Assembly: GCA_018365455.1 (NCBI GenBank)
Contig: JAGZJZ010000028.1
Location: 18,581 to 82,580 of the forward strand
Length of the DNA: 64,000 nucleotides
Direction of reading: 5' to 3'
Origin: Clostridiales bacterium
GTDB taxonomy: Bacteria > Bacillota > Clostridia > Lachnospirales > Lachnospiraceae
The notes under the pieces are model-generated. The model ran no database searches. It was not told where the DNA came from and was given only the letters and a program-made list of their open reading frames with translations. A program made the position numbers and the translations under genes. This document shows, in pieces, positions 17,658 to 27,188 of the stretch. Numbering within the stretch: position 1 is the first letter of the stretch; every line of letters begins with the position of its first letter.

Positions 17658-18737
17658 TTGGACCAGGAAAAAATAGGTCAATTCATTTCCAAATGCCGTA
17701 AAAATAAAAATATGACACAAATGCAATTAGCAGAAAAACTGGGTATTACTGACAAGGCAATATCAAAATGGGAACGGGGGAAATCTATGCCCGACCCCTC
17801 TTTATTTATGCCCCTTTGCAGTTTGTTAGATATTACCTTAAATGAATTACTTCTGGGTGAATACATACCGGATGATAAAATAAAGGAAAAATCTAATCAA
17901 CTGCTTATGGAGGTCATAACAAATTGGATTGGTAAAGATCCTCTGGAATCTGAAAATCAAAATCCGAAAGATTCCTGCATATTAAGGCTGAAAAATGTCA
18001 GAAAGATTTATAAAACAGCAAGTTCATCTACGACTGCTGTAAACGACATTAGTTTTAATATTTCAAAAGGACGATTTGTCGGCATTATGGGGGCCTCCGG
18101 TTCCGGAAAATCGACCCTATTAAATATCATCGCAACCGTCGACAAAGCGACTACCGGAATTATTGAACTCAACGGGCAGAACATAGCCGAAATCTCGGAT
18201 AGAGAATTAGCTCATTTTCGCAGAAATCATTTAGGCTTCGTTTTTCAAGAGTATAATTTATTGGAGACTTTAACAATTTACGAAAACATAGCACTTGCCT
18301 TAACCATTAAAGAAGAAGCAAAGGAAAAAATCAAGGACACCATTTTAAGTGTTGCTAAAACATTGGATATTATAGAAATTTTACAAAAATATCCCTACGA
18401 AGTATCCGGTGGTCAGCGGCAGCGATGTGCCTGTGCCAGGGCAATAGCCATTAATCCGAGCTTAATTTTAGCCGATGAGCCAACTGGTGCATTAGATTCC
18501 CATTCTACCAGACAGCTGTTGGAAACATTTCTGTTAATGCGGAAAGAATATGGTGCAACTATTTTAATGGCTACACATGATGCACTATCCGCCAGCTACT
18601 GCGACGAAATAATGTTTTTACAAGATGGCATGATAAAGGTAAAACTGGAACGAGGGCAGAAATCAAAGCAATCTTTTTTTACTGATATTTTAGATACGAT
18701 TGCTCAAATTGAGGAGGCAGATAATTATGTATTTTAA
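17658..18737 (+). CDS. XRE HTH domain fused to BceA-type ABC ATPase
   Basis: 359 aa. Residues about 5-65 are a complete XRE helix-turn-helix (MTQMQLAEKLGITDKAISKW). After a linker, residues about 108-330 are an ABC ATPase of the peptide-exporter (BceA/MacB-like) class: Walker A GASGSGKST (145-153), signature VSGGQRQR (near 249), Walker B LILADEPTGALDS (near 269). Start: TTG 17658 lies 8 nt after AAGGAGGG; ATG 17651 is out of frame and too close. With the permease downstream it should form an antimicrobial-peptide or lipid II-type transporter. No BceRS two-component system is adjacent; the fused HTH may let the ATPase regulate its own promoter. Confidence 0.88.
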   Translation: MDQEKIGQFISKCRKNKNMTQMQLAEKLGITDKAISKWERGKSMPDPSLFMPLCSLLDITLNELLLGEYIPDDKIKEKSNQLLMEVITNWIGKDPLESENQNPKDSCILRLKNVRKIYKTASSSTTAVNDISFNISKGRFVGIMGASGSGKSTLLNIIATVDKATTGIIELNGQNIAEISDRELAHFRRNHLGFVFQEYNLLETLTIYENIALALTIKEEAKEKIKDTILSVAKTLDIIEILQKYPYEVSGGQRQRCACARAIAINPSLILADEPTGALDSHSTRQLLETFLLMRKEYGATILMATHDALSASYCDEIMFLQDGMIKVKLERGQKSKQSFFTDILDTIAQIEEADNYVF

Positions 18738-20061
18738 ATTAGCCTTGAGAAATGCGAAACGCTCTCTTTTTGACTATCTGCTATTTATTACCACAACAGT
18801 ACTTCTTCTTTTGTTTATGTTTATATCCAATTATATTGCACTTATTGCTGAGGTAGAAGCAGGATTCCAGAGTATATCTTTACCATTGTTGATTTCAATT
18901 ATTTTAATCATTCTTGTCTCTTATATACATAAATTTATGTTAAAACAACGCGCAAAAGAGTTTGCCAATTATATCCTTTTAGGGATGGAAAAAAAGAAAC
19001 TGGTAAATATGTTTTTATGTGAATTTTGTATCATTGGATTTTTGTGTTTTATTGTCTGCAGTCTTTTAAGCTTTGTGATATGTTATATCATATCTGAAGT
19101 TTTATTATCAGCAGGCAGCGGCGGGCTTAATTTATCAATTTATTTTCAGTGCTTTGGATACACTTTCGCATATTTCAGTATCATAGAGCTGTTCTCAATG
19201 TATCGCATAAAAAGACGGATCTGCGCACTTGAGATTTCTGAGTTAATGGTTGAAAAAAAACGAAATCAACATTTAGGAGGGAAAAGGCAGTGTCTGGTAT
19301 GGGGTATTATTTTTTTAATTAATATGCTGATACTCCTGTTGATCTTCAGTGGAGTCGTGTGCTTATCCAACGATATGATTATGGCGATTATGTCATTTGC
19401 TTTCCTGCCAATTATGTTAGCAATTTTTTCGTTCTATCAATGGATCTATCATTATTTATTTTTTGTGAGACAAAAACAACCACTACGTTTATTTCATAAA
19501 GAGAGACTTTATATGATTGCAAAAATGACTTGTGGTGCAAATACAAATTCCTCTTTAAATGGGATATATTGTATGTGCTTATTTTTATCTTCCATGTCAT
19601 TCGTATTCGGCATATTTATGTTTCAATCAAAATTTTATCTTTTTAATGAAAGTAATCAACTTTGGATGGGCTTTCTGCAAATAATGATCAGCCTGATATT
19701 TATCGTGATATATTTTTCCATCTTATCCTTGCAGCAGGTCATTGCTGTTCAACTTCAGGTGAGAGAATTTAGAATATTACATTATTTAGGAAAAAGTAAA
19801 GAGCAGCTAAAAAGAATAATTATAAAACAAATATTAGTAAACTTATTTTTTCCTACCGGTATGTGTTTTGTTATATTGGGGATAAGTGTGCCTTTTATAA
19901 ACTATAAACTCAATCATATACTACCTTGGGAATTGAATAATTTTTGTATAAAAACGATTGGAATTTTTTTCTTGTGCTTTACAGTCTTATATCTTTTGTA
20001 TTTTCTTATTGTGTATATTTTGAGTAAGAATATTGCTGAAATTCCAACAGATGGAAATTGA
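18727..20061 (+). CDS. BceB-like FtsX-family permease lacking a large extracellular domain
   Basis: 444 aa from ATG 18727 (GAGGAGG 9 nt upstream), overlapping the ATPase gene by 11 bp. About ten membrane spans can be traced, as in BceB. In BceB a roughly 200-aa extracellular sensor domain lies between spans 7 and 8; here the corresponding loop is only about 15 residues (near SKFYLFNESNQLW). Role inferred: removal or detoxification of membrane- or wall-targeting peptides, or a sensor-only role. A bidirectional terminator follows. Confidence 0.82.
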   Translation: MYFKLALRNAKRSLFDYLLFITTTVLLLLFMFISNYIALIAEVEAGFQSISLPLLISIILIILVSYIHKFMLKQRAKEFANYILLGMEKKKLVNMFLCEFCIIGFLCFIVCSLLSFVICYIISEVLLSAGSGGLNLSIYFQCFGYTFAYFSIIELFSMYRIKRRICALEISELMVEKKRNQHLGGKRQCLVWGIIFLINMLILLLIFSGVVCLSNDMIMAIMSFAFLPIMLAIFSFYQWIYHYLFFVRQKQPLRLFHKERLYMIAKMTCGANTNSSLNGIYCMCLFLSSMSFVFGIFMFQSKFYLFNESNQLWMGFLQIMISLIFIVIYFSILSLQQVIAVQLQVREFRILHYLGKSKEQLKRIIIKQILVNLFFPTGMCFVILGISVPFINYKLNHILPWELNNFCIKTIGIFFLCFTVLYLLYFLIVYILSKNIAEIPTDGN

Positions 20062-20096
20062 TTTTTATCATTTCTCGAAGCGGATTGTAAACCAAG

Positions 20097-20155
20097 AAAA
20101 ACCGCAGATTATATATCATTCACTCATTGATGAAAAAATATATTCTGCGGTTTTT
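20097..20155. terminator. Intrinsic terminator after the permease gene
   Basis: AAAAACCGCAGA (20097-20108) and TCTGCGGTTTTT (20144-20155), 12-bp stem with AT-rich loop and T-run. Symmetrical, so it may also catch transcripts from the minus-strand hydrolase gene. The remainder up to 20330 is AT-rich with nothing else evident. Confidence 0.85.
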
Positions 20156-20330
20156 ACTTCTCTTAAACAACTTAATCGTTTCTTTCGTTTCTTGTCACAA
20201 GGTATCTAAGTTCTTTAACTTGGTAAATCAGTAGTCAATTTAATTAAAAACTCAAATTATGAATGATAAGACCGGAACAATTATCTGCATCTGTTTCTTA
20301 TTAAAGTTTATTATAACTTATATTTACTTC

Positions 20331-23300
20331 TTATTTCAATTTTAAGCTCTTCACAGCCGACCAGCTGCCATTCACCTTTTTCCCTTTTACCATTCGGTAT
20401 CCACGCATTTTTACATAGTATGTCTTTCCTTTTTTCAGATTTTTCCTGGTATATCTGGTATTGTTCTTACTTACTGTTACCGTTTGATATCCCGATCCTT
20501 TTTTTGTGGAAAATGCAATCTGGTAGCCGTCAGCTCCGCTGACTTTTTTCCAGGATATGCGCAGGCTGGTGGAGGATGCTTTCTTCAGAGTTAATGCAGG
20601 GGCTGCCACTTTGGTTTTCACACTTACAATATTGGAATATTGGGAATATAGTGTCTTGCTCTCTGCTTTTTTATAAGCTTTTACCTTATAATAGTAGGTG
20701 CGGTTAAATACACGTTTTTTGTCTTTAACCGTTAATACCGACCCTGTAGTTACGGTTTTTATTTTGTTATATTTGCCTTTTTTAGATGTGGAACGGTAAA
20801 TTACATAGCCATCTGCATCATTTACCTGATTCCATTTCACCTGGATGCTGTTATATCCGGCAGACTGTGCTTTAACCTTTGGTGCCTGTGGTGCCTTTAC
20901 CGGAGTTGTTACTGGCGGTACGGATTTTTCCTGAATATACAGGTCGGCTTTTGCCGTGAAGCCCTGATATACAATGGTCAGCGTAATTGTTCCGCCTTTC
21001 TGGGAATTAAAACCGCTCACCGTATAGTCGGATACCGTTTTTGTGGAACCATCACTGTAAAGGGCAGTTACCCATAGTGAGGACTTGTCAAATGCTTCAC
21101 CGGCCATATAGATTGTTTTATTGACCCAGGCTGTTATATTTCTTAATTCAGGATCCGGCACAGGAGCAACGGTGACTTCTACGGTAAAGGACGCGGTTTT
21201 GCCCATATAGGTTACTTTGATTTCTTTCGTTCCGGCAGTACCAAAATCATATCCACTTAAGGTATACTCCTCCTGAGTGAGCACTTTTTTATTCCCTTTT
21301 GTGTCTTCTGCAGTGACAATAAGTCCCGAAGGATCAAATCCATCTCCTACATAATAAGACATACGATCCGGCGTTTTGGTTATTTCAATACCTGCAATTG
21401 CCACAAGTTTTTTTGATGCATTTTGAAGACGGCTCTGTACTGCTTCCACACTCTCCTGACGCACCTGGTCTCTTTCCAGGATAAATGCTGCATTTTCCCA
21501 GGCGATCAAAAACTCGTTCCAATCCGCATCCGATGTGATCCCCTGCCCTGTCTCCTCTGCATAATTCTTATATTGATCATATAAATTTTTTAGTTCATCC
21601 TTATGGACTGCTTTTTCTAATTTTTCAGCTGCTAATTCTAAATCGTAGAGTGCATCATACACATCTGACATGGTGATATCTTCAGAATCAATGATTCCCA
21701 CCCCATATTCATAAGCCTTTGCAAATTCTGCCCAGGTATCCTGGGTATAGACATTTTCTTCAAGATCCTTGTATTTGTCCACTGCATCCTGTAATTCGGT
21801 AAAATCAACCTGATTCATAATATTAATGTAACTGATTACAGGTCCCCATACTGCATTTGCTGCACAGGATGTCTGGATTACCAGCTGCCCATTTTCATCC
21901 GGGGAAGCCTTTGCCTTAATTACATAGGGATTGTTGGAATCGTTGGAAGCCGTAAATCCATCTTCTATTACTTCATTATTAAATGTCAGTTTCATCGTTC
22001 TGGGATTCCCTGCATTTGTCCAGGATCCGGGCACATAATACCCTAATTCCACATCATATGTCACTCCTGTATCCAGGTCAAACTGATAAGCCACTCCTAT
22101 ATCGTCCACTTTCTGATCCTTCGCATAACGGAATGATTTGGATTTAGGAGATGCATCGGTTGCATTATCATTTTCACAGGGCCATGTCTTCGCGCCTGTC
22201 AGCCAATTAGGATAACGGTCATTATACACATAAGTATCCACTACTCCCCAGCTATAACCGCTTGCGGGATCTTCCCCATAGAACTGGTCAGTTACTGTAT
22301 TTCTGGCACCAAAGCTGTCTCCCGGGCTGACGGTAGCCGGATCCACATCTCCTGCATTTACAGAATATATATACTCTACCTGTTTCTTCTGCGCCGAATA
22401 TTCTTTTACTTCGTAATATGCCTCTACTTCCATATCTTGCTGCACATCCGGGATTCGTACAATACCTCCATCAGACGTTAACTGATCCATGATACTTACG
22501 CCGCCTGCAAACGCTTCTGTAAGGGAGCATCCCTGATCCGCTGAAAATGTCAGTAAAACAGCTTCCCCTTTTTCCACATTGGTTTTGTCAGCCTTCACCT
22601 GCCCGCCATCTGTGGACTTGGTGATAACTTTATAAGTACTGCTTTCTTCCACATCGGTATCACTGGTAACTTTGTAGAATTCAAACTTGTCAAAATTCGG
22701 GGTATAGTTCGTTAATACGCCATAATCTATGTTTTCCGGGCGGTGTTCCCACTTGCCGCTCTTCAATACCCCGTTGGTTACGACCTTCGAATTGTCATTG
22801 TAAATGCGAATTGTATTATCTCCGGCATTTAAGGTTAAATCCACTACCTGAGCACGGAATGTTTCATCACTATAGGTATTTCTAAACACAGTTTTAACCG
22901 GTTCACTTCCGTTAACTGAGAAGGATGCATAGCGTTCCGTCATCTGTGCATTGTAGTCATGTTTTCCAAACAGTTCTCCGCTGGATTGGTAAACTGCCAT
23001 TTTATAGGAACCTTCTTCCGGCACGTTTACATGAATGACTAAACTGTTTTGATCGATATCTTCGCCCAGATCCTTTACTCGTCCCAATCCCAGGATTGTA
23101 AAATCAGGATCATCTTCCGGGATTAATTCCACGCTGTTTGCTGCTTTTATACCGCTTACATAACCGCTGCCTGAAGCAAATGCCTGTACATTTTGGCTGC
23201 CGCCTACAGATGCTTCTCCTGTCAGTTCTCCGGATTCAGCTTCCACTACGGATACCGGCTGGCTGTCCTTCCCAAGACTGACGCTCATGTAATCCAGCTT

Positions 23301-25550
23301 CACGTTTCCATCGCAGTCAATATCCACAATGTTAATTCCTCTTTCCAGGAATACGGTCTGATATGCTTTCGACCAGTTCTCTCCCGTTGCAGGAAGTGCT
23401 ATGGAAGCACGGAGATTGTCCAGATTCACAGCGTCATTACCAATATAAAGATTTGCTGCTGCCTCCTGCTCTGCTTTATAATTCAGGGCAACAGTATACA
23501 TACCGTTATCCGGTACTACTACGTTAAAGCGAACCCCTCCGCCCTCTGTAACTTTGCGGTCACCCAAACCTGTGATATATCCTGTCACGCCTTCTTTGAC
23601 TGTTGTGAGGGTTGTTGCTGCTCCCAGAAGCTCATTGAACTCTCCAAGCTCTGCTTCATAAGTTGTATGATAATCCGTATCTTCTTCTTCTGTTCCCTCG
23701 TAAGTCAGATAAACACAATCGGGTGTAGCTTTACCCTGACTGTCTGTACCTGCAATTTTCAGAGTGTGGGAACCGGCTGTCAGTTTCAGATACGTGCTGT
23801 ACATACCTCCCATCGACCAGTGAAGGGTATTGGGAAGCTCCATGGTAATTGGCTCGTTCCCGTCAACAGTAAGCGTCTGTATTGCTGTATATGGTGTGTT
23901 CTTATCGGGATTTCCTGTATTTACTCCTGTTGCCGCACAATAGACCATATCGTATTTATAGTAACCATCTTTTGGAACGGTAACATTTAAAGTGACGCTG
24001 TCGCTTGCCGTATCTACGTAATCCACTTTCTTTCTGTTGGAGCAGGCATAAAATTGATCTGCATTTCCCACCTTGGCATTTCCTCCCAGGCTGCCATCTT
24101 CTGCCTCATACAAAGCTTTCCAGGTACTTCCAAGAAGGCCTGCCGTTTCTTCATCCCCTGCCTGGGTTACGGTAATGCGGTAACCGCTCATAGAATTCAT
24201 ATCGCTCATGGGAACTGTAACCTTCCCGTTTTCTACAGTCAGAGCTCCTTCTTTTATGATTCGGGGCTCATCTGCAACACCATGAAAGCCAGTGTAATCC
24301 GTAGCTTCCACTTTTACATGAACCTTCGATGCTTCTCCAAAGGTCTGGGTAGTGCCTAATTGATCCAGAACAATGTTGGCATTTCCGCTTTTGCCGCCGA
24401 AAATAACATTTGCACTTTTTTTGTTTTCATCAATGGATGCCGCACCATAAAAATCTGATTTTTCTGCATTTGTTGTATTGACAGTCAGATAGCTGCCGGA
24501 CATATCTCCATACCATTTATACAGCCACCATGCCCCGCTGCCTTCGTTATTATCTGCTGCAAGACCATTCAGGTTATTGGAGAAATGCCAGAAGGGAAGG
24601 CATCCCGCTACATCATAATCTTCAAACAGCCCAATCCACCGAACCAGATTTCCAGGTGATGCACATTCATAGCGGTCTGCATATTCATTGATTACGATTT
24701 CCCTGGGAGTGATATCCACGCCGTATTTTTCCTGGTTTTCCTGTGTCAGGTACTTTGCTTCTAAACTGCGGTAATGGTTAAATTCATTGCCAAAGCTATT
24801 AAACTGCCAGGTGGATAAATCATGCCAGGAAATAATCTCCGGCATACAGTTTTGCTCTACACAGAACTTTATATAACTGTCCATAATGGAATTATTATAT
24901 GCTGCCAGGTTCAGACCCGCTGTCTTTGGTTCCGTTTCAATGCCGTTGTCCCGGTATACTTCTCTTAGCGCATCAACCATGTCTTTCCAGAACCAGAACA
25001 TGCTGTTCCATCCGGTTACTTTGTTCCCTTTGTCATCCTGGTACTCGCCTACCCAGTTTTCTGAGGGTTCATTATACAATACATAAACTGCTTCATCCTG
25101 AATTCCCGCGTCAATACAAGCCTGCGCCTGCATTTTCAGAATCTTCATATAGTATTCGGTTCCGGTAAATTCATATCCCCAGAGTGCATAATAATCCGGC
25201 ACATAGATCTGGATATGCTTACCGCCGGAATCCAGAAATGTCTTTGCCGTATCCAGCACATCACCATTTGGATGCTGCATGCCGTAAGGTGCTTTCTGCA
25301 CAGCCGTGTTCGCCTTTAGCGGAGTGATCATATTGGATGTTGGAACCTCATTGTCTCCCTGTCCATAGAGCCAGCCAGTTGCCCCATGCTTCAGCGCCCG
25401 CCCTGACGACGACATATCCACCGTCAGCGTGGGACTGTTTTCATTTCCTGCCGCCTGCGCCGTTAACGGCACCATGGGTACACCCGATGTTACAACCATA
25501 GCTGCTGCCAAAACTGCCGACAATAGTTTTTTTAATGCTTTCCTCTTCAT
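20331..25550 (-). CDS. Secreted multidomain clan GH-A glycoside hydrolase
   Basis: 1739 aa. Signal peptide (MKRKALKKLLSAVLAAAMVV, cleavage after AQA). Residues about 40-400 form a (beta/alpha)8 domain resembling GH39/clan A: VYVLYNEPSENW supplies the acid/base Glu and EIVINEYADRYE the nucleophile Glu. Then come about three CBM35-like carbohydrate-binding modules (475-960), an InlB-like repeat (about 975-1060), a malectin-like domain (1060-1270), two FIVAR-type helical repeats (1270-1400), two Big_3 Ig domains (1405-1560) and two FN3-like modules. There is no LPXTG. Likely an extracellular polysaccharide or mucin glycan hydrolase; exact family and substrate undecided. It shares an upstream motif with the sugar importer operon, so the two are probably co-induced. 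Confidence 0.85.
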   Translation of the reverse strand: MKRKALKKLLSAVLAAAMVVTSGVPMVPLTAQAAGNENSPTLTVDMSSSGRALKHGATGWLYGQGDNEVPTSNMITPLKANTAVQKAPYGMQHPNGDVLDTAKTFLDSGGKHIQIYVPDYYALWGYEFTGTEYYMKILKMQAQACIDAGIQDEAVYVLYNEPSENWVGEYQDDKGNKVTGWNSMFWFWKDMVDALREVYRDNGIETEPKTAGLNLAAYNNSIMDSYIKFCVEQNCMPEIISWHDLSTWQFNSFGNEFNHYRSLEAKYLTQENQEKYGVDITPREIVINEYADRYECASPGNLVRWIGLFEDYDVAGCLPFWHFSNNLNGLAADNNEGSGAWWLYKWYGDMSGSYLTVNTTNAEKSDFYGAASIDENKKSANVIFGGKSGNANIVLDQLGTTQTFGEASKVHVKVEATDYTGFHGVADEPRIIKEGALTVENGKVTVPMSDMNSMSGYRITVTQAGDEETAGLLGSTWKALYEAEDGSLGGNAKVGNADQFYACSNRKKVDYVDTASDSVTLNVTVPKDGYYKYDMVYCAATGVNTGNPDKNTPYTAIQTLTVDGNEPITMELPNTLHWSMGGMYSTYLKLTAGSHTLKIAGTDSQGKATPDCVYLTYEGTEEEDTDYHTTYEAELGEFNELLGAATTLTTVKEGVTGYITGLGDRKVTEGGGVRFNVVVPDNGMYTVALNYKAEQEAAANLYIGNDAVNLDNLRASIALPATGENWSKAYQTVFLERGINIVDIDCDGNVKLDYMSVSLGKDSQPVSVVEAESGELTGEASVGGSQNVQAFASGSGYVSGIKAANSVELIPEDDPDFTILGLGRVKDLGEDIDQNSLVIHVNVPEEGSYKMAVYQSSGELFGKHDYNAQMTERYASFSVNGSEPVKTVFRNTYSDETFRAQVVDLTLNAGDNTIRIYNDNSKVVTNGVLKSGKWEHRPENIDYGVLTNYTPNFDKFEFYKVTSDTDVEESSTYKVITKSTDGGQVKADKTNVEKGEAVLLTFSADQGCSLTEAFAGGVSIMDQLTSDGGIVRIPDVQQDMEVEAYYEVKEYSAQKKQVEYIYSVNAGDVDPATVSPGDSFGARNTVTDQFYGEDPASGYSWGVVDTYVYNDRYPNWLTGAKTWPCENDNATDASPKSKSFRYAKDQKVDDIGVAYQFDLDTGVTYDVELGYYVPGSWTNAGNPRTMKLTFNNEVIEDGFTASNDSNNPYVIKAKASPDENGQLVIQTSCAANAVWGPVISYINIMNQVDFTELQDAVDKYKDLEENVYTQDTWAEFAKAYEYGVGIIDSEDITMSDVYDALYDLELAAEKLEKAVHKDELKNLYDQYKNYAEETGQGITSDADWNEFLIAWENAAFILERDQVRQESVEAVQSRLQNASKKLVAIAGIEITKTPDRMSYYVGDGFDPSGLIVTAEDTKGNKKVLTQEEYTLSGYDFGTAGTKEIKVTYMGKTASFTVEVTVAPVPDPELRNITAWVNKTIYMAGEAFDKSSLWVTALYSDGSTKTVSDYTVSGFNSQKGGTITLTIVYQGFTAKADLYIQEKSVPPVTTPVKAPQAPKVKAQSAGYNSIQVKWNQVNDADGYVIYRSTSKKGKYNKIKTVTTGSVLTVKDKKRVFNRTYYYKVKAYKKAESKTLYSQYSNIVSVKTKVAAPALTLKKASSTSLRISWKKVSGADGYQIAFSTKKGSGYQTVTVSKNNTRYTRKNLKKGKTYYVKMRGYRMVKGKKVNGSWSAVKSLKLK

Positions 25551-25579
25551 TTTCTTCCTCCTTACAATTTGATAGCCTT

Positions 25580-25636
25580 ATTTTATCAGCTGGAAAGAAC
25601 GAATATGTAGGACAAAATTGAAAAATGTACTTGTAC
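25580..25636 (-). promoter_or_regulatory. Promoter with 30-bp putative activator site (hydrolase gene)
   Basis: Minus-strand -10 TAAAAT at 25580-25585 and the motif at 25607-25636 (gtaggacaaaa...ttgtac on the plus strand), 27 bp apart as at 17291/17318. No canonical -35. See the matching site upstream of the binding-protein gene. Confidence 0.6.
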
Positions 25637-25695
25637 TTTCTTGTGAATATTTGGAAAATCAGGTGGAACACTATACAGGAACAGGAGGTGTCAGC

Positions 25696-25887
25696 ATGAC
25701 AGACACAGAATTAATACAGGCGTTTGAAAGCATAGTCAAACCCCTGAAAGAAAATATCGAAACGATAAAAGAACAGCTAACATCCATTGAGCGGACAGAA
25801 GAGCATTCAAAGGAGAGTATTGCAGGGCTGTCAGCGCATGTTTTAGAAATGCAGCAAAAATTGAATGAAAGTTACCATCAGGCGTAG
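25696..25887 (+). CDS. Small coiled-coil protein, unknown function
   Basis: 63 aa (MTDTELIQAFESIVKPLKEN...). ATG 25696 follows AGGAGG by 8 nt, a strong translation signal. Almost the whole protein is predicted helical with heptad-like spacing (IETIKEQLTSIERTEEHS), no signal peptide, acidic. It resembles small coiled-coil proteins of unknown role in clostridial genomes and phages. It is divergent from the hydrolase gene. Its 3' end touches a dispersed repeat on the opposite strand. Confidence 0.6.
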   Translation: MTDTELIQAFESIVKPLKENIETIKEQLTSIERTEEHSKESIAGLSAHVLEMQQKLNESYHQA

Positions 25888-25992
25888 AACGTGTTTGAAA
25901 AATACTTTCTGACAGCTGTGGGGTCCCGTTTGTGGGATGGATGTGCCAAATTCAGGAAGCGTAGGGGGCTGCGTGGAATGGATTTGGCACAT
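25878..25992 (-). repeat. Candidate dispersed element with inverted repeat
   Basis: ATGTGCCAAAT (25941-25951) and ATTTGGCACAT (25982-25992) are perfect reverse complements. Next to them the minus strand reads as a remnant frame, TAVRKYFSNTFYA then stop. The 23-nt block 25898-25920 matches 45456-45478 at 20 of 23 positions, where the minus strand reads TAFRKHFY. This points to a repeat family in the genome. The rest of the spacer to 26324 is AT-rich. Confidence 0.5.
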
Positions 25993-26324
25993 TCAGGCTT
26001 CTGGCTAAATTATACCAACTGAATCTGACGCATTTACTAGCCGTCAGAACGCCGGAATTGTTTTCAGTCATTATTTACCAGAGCAAAAATTTTATGAAGA
26101 AAGATATGTCTGGGAAAATGTATGCGTTTCTTCATTTAAACAGTTGACAATCCTTATGCTTCATTTTTAAAATAAAGATTAAGTTATTTATAAAATATAC
26201 ATTCATTCACTAAAAAGGAATCCTGCGATAAACCTCACACAAAAAAGCAAGATTGATTAAAAATATACTTTTTATTTTTGGTATAATCTTAAATTATTGC
26301 AGCAGCAGAAAGGAGGAACTTCGC
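25993..26324 (+). promoter_or_regulatory. Upstream region of the AraC-GNAT gene
   Basis: Two promoter candidates: TTGACA (26144-26149) with 17-bp spacer to TTAAAA (26167-26172), and an extended -10 TGGTATAAT ending at 26287, 38 bp before the start codon. Nothing else is recognised. Confidence 0.4.
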
Positions 26325-27188
26325 ATGCAGAATAAAAGCATTGATAAAATTATATCCGCGATTGATTACATCGAAACACACCTGTCCGAAAAGATAGACC
26401 TTGATGTGGTAGCTAATGCTGTCCATTATTCAAAATATTATTTACACCGCACATTCACCAGCACTGTAGGAATTACCATACACGATTACATCCAGCGGAG
26501 AAAATTAACAGAAGCAGGGAAGTTATTGGTCTTCTCTGATAAATCTATTCTGGAAATTGCATTGATTGCAGGTTACGAGAGCCAGCAGGCATTTACCAAT
26601 ATTTTTACGGCGATGTACAAACAGCCTCCTAACAAATTTCGGGAAAATGAAAAATTTTATCCGCTGCAATTAAAATTTGAATTCAAAGGGAGGTATCGCA
26701 TGCTTCAAAATGATAAAAAACCGGCGTGGGAAGTTACATTCGCATCGGATAAGGACATTCCCTGCTGGATGGACCTGGTCCGGCTTGTGATTGATGGTTT
26801 TCCCCATCTGAATGAGGAAGAATATATTCAGGTACTAAAACACCGCATAGCAACAAAACAGGCATTGATTTTAAAAGACGGAACATTGGCTACCGGGATT
26901 ATGATTTTTTCTTATCAGAACGGAAGCATTGATTTTATGGGAACACATCCTCTTTATCGCAAAAAAGGAATCCCCAGAGCATTCCTGGATAAAGTAATGC
27001 GCGAACTGCTTAAGGGAAAAGACATTAGCATTACCACTTACCGGGAGGGCGATAAAGCAGATACCGGACACCGCAGGGAAATTATGGAATTAGGTTTTGC
27101 AGAAGCAGAGTTATTGGTAGAATACGGCTATCCCACACAACGTTTTATCATACCGGGGGAGGTTCGAAATGAAGAAGGATTTAATTAA
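26325..27188 (+). CDS. AraC-type regulator fused to a GNAT acetyltransferase domain
   Basis: 287 aa. Residues about 1-105 carry the double AraC HTH at the N terminus (DVVANAVHYSKYYLHRTF, then SILEIALIAGYESQQAFTN); residues about 140-285 form a GNAT domain (FMGTHPLYRKKGIPRAFLDK resembles the acetyl-CoA loop). HTH-first AraC proteins of this type (as in Rob/SoxS-like regulators) commonly respond to drugs or stress. ATG 26325 has AGGAGG 8 nt upstream. The stop overlaps the HelD start by 20 bp, so the two form a coupled operon. Confidence 0.88.
   Translation: MQNKSIDKIISAIDYIETHLSEKIDLDVVANAVHYSKYYLHRTFTSTVGITIHDYIQRRKLTEAGKLLVFSDKSILEIALIAGYESQQAFTNIFTAMYKQPPNKFRENEKFYPLQLKFEFKGRYRMLQNDKKPAWEVTFASDKDIPCWMDLVRLVIDGFPHLNEEEYIQVLKHRIATKQALILKDGTLATGIMIFSYQNGSIDFMGTHPLYRKKGIPRAFLDKVMRELLKGKDISITTYREGDKADTGHRREIMELGFAEAELLVEYGYPTQRFIIPGEVRNEEGFN

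Noticed and set aside
23193..23990. 265-aa plus-strand frame inside the giant hydrolase gene
   Set aside because: Cys/Ser/Ile-rich shadow of the opposite strand; the minus-strand protein has clear domains throughout.
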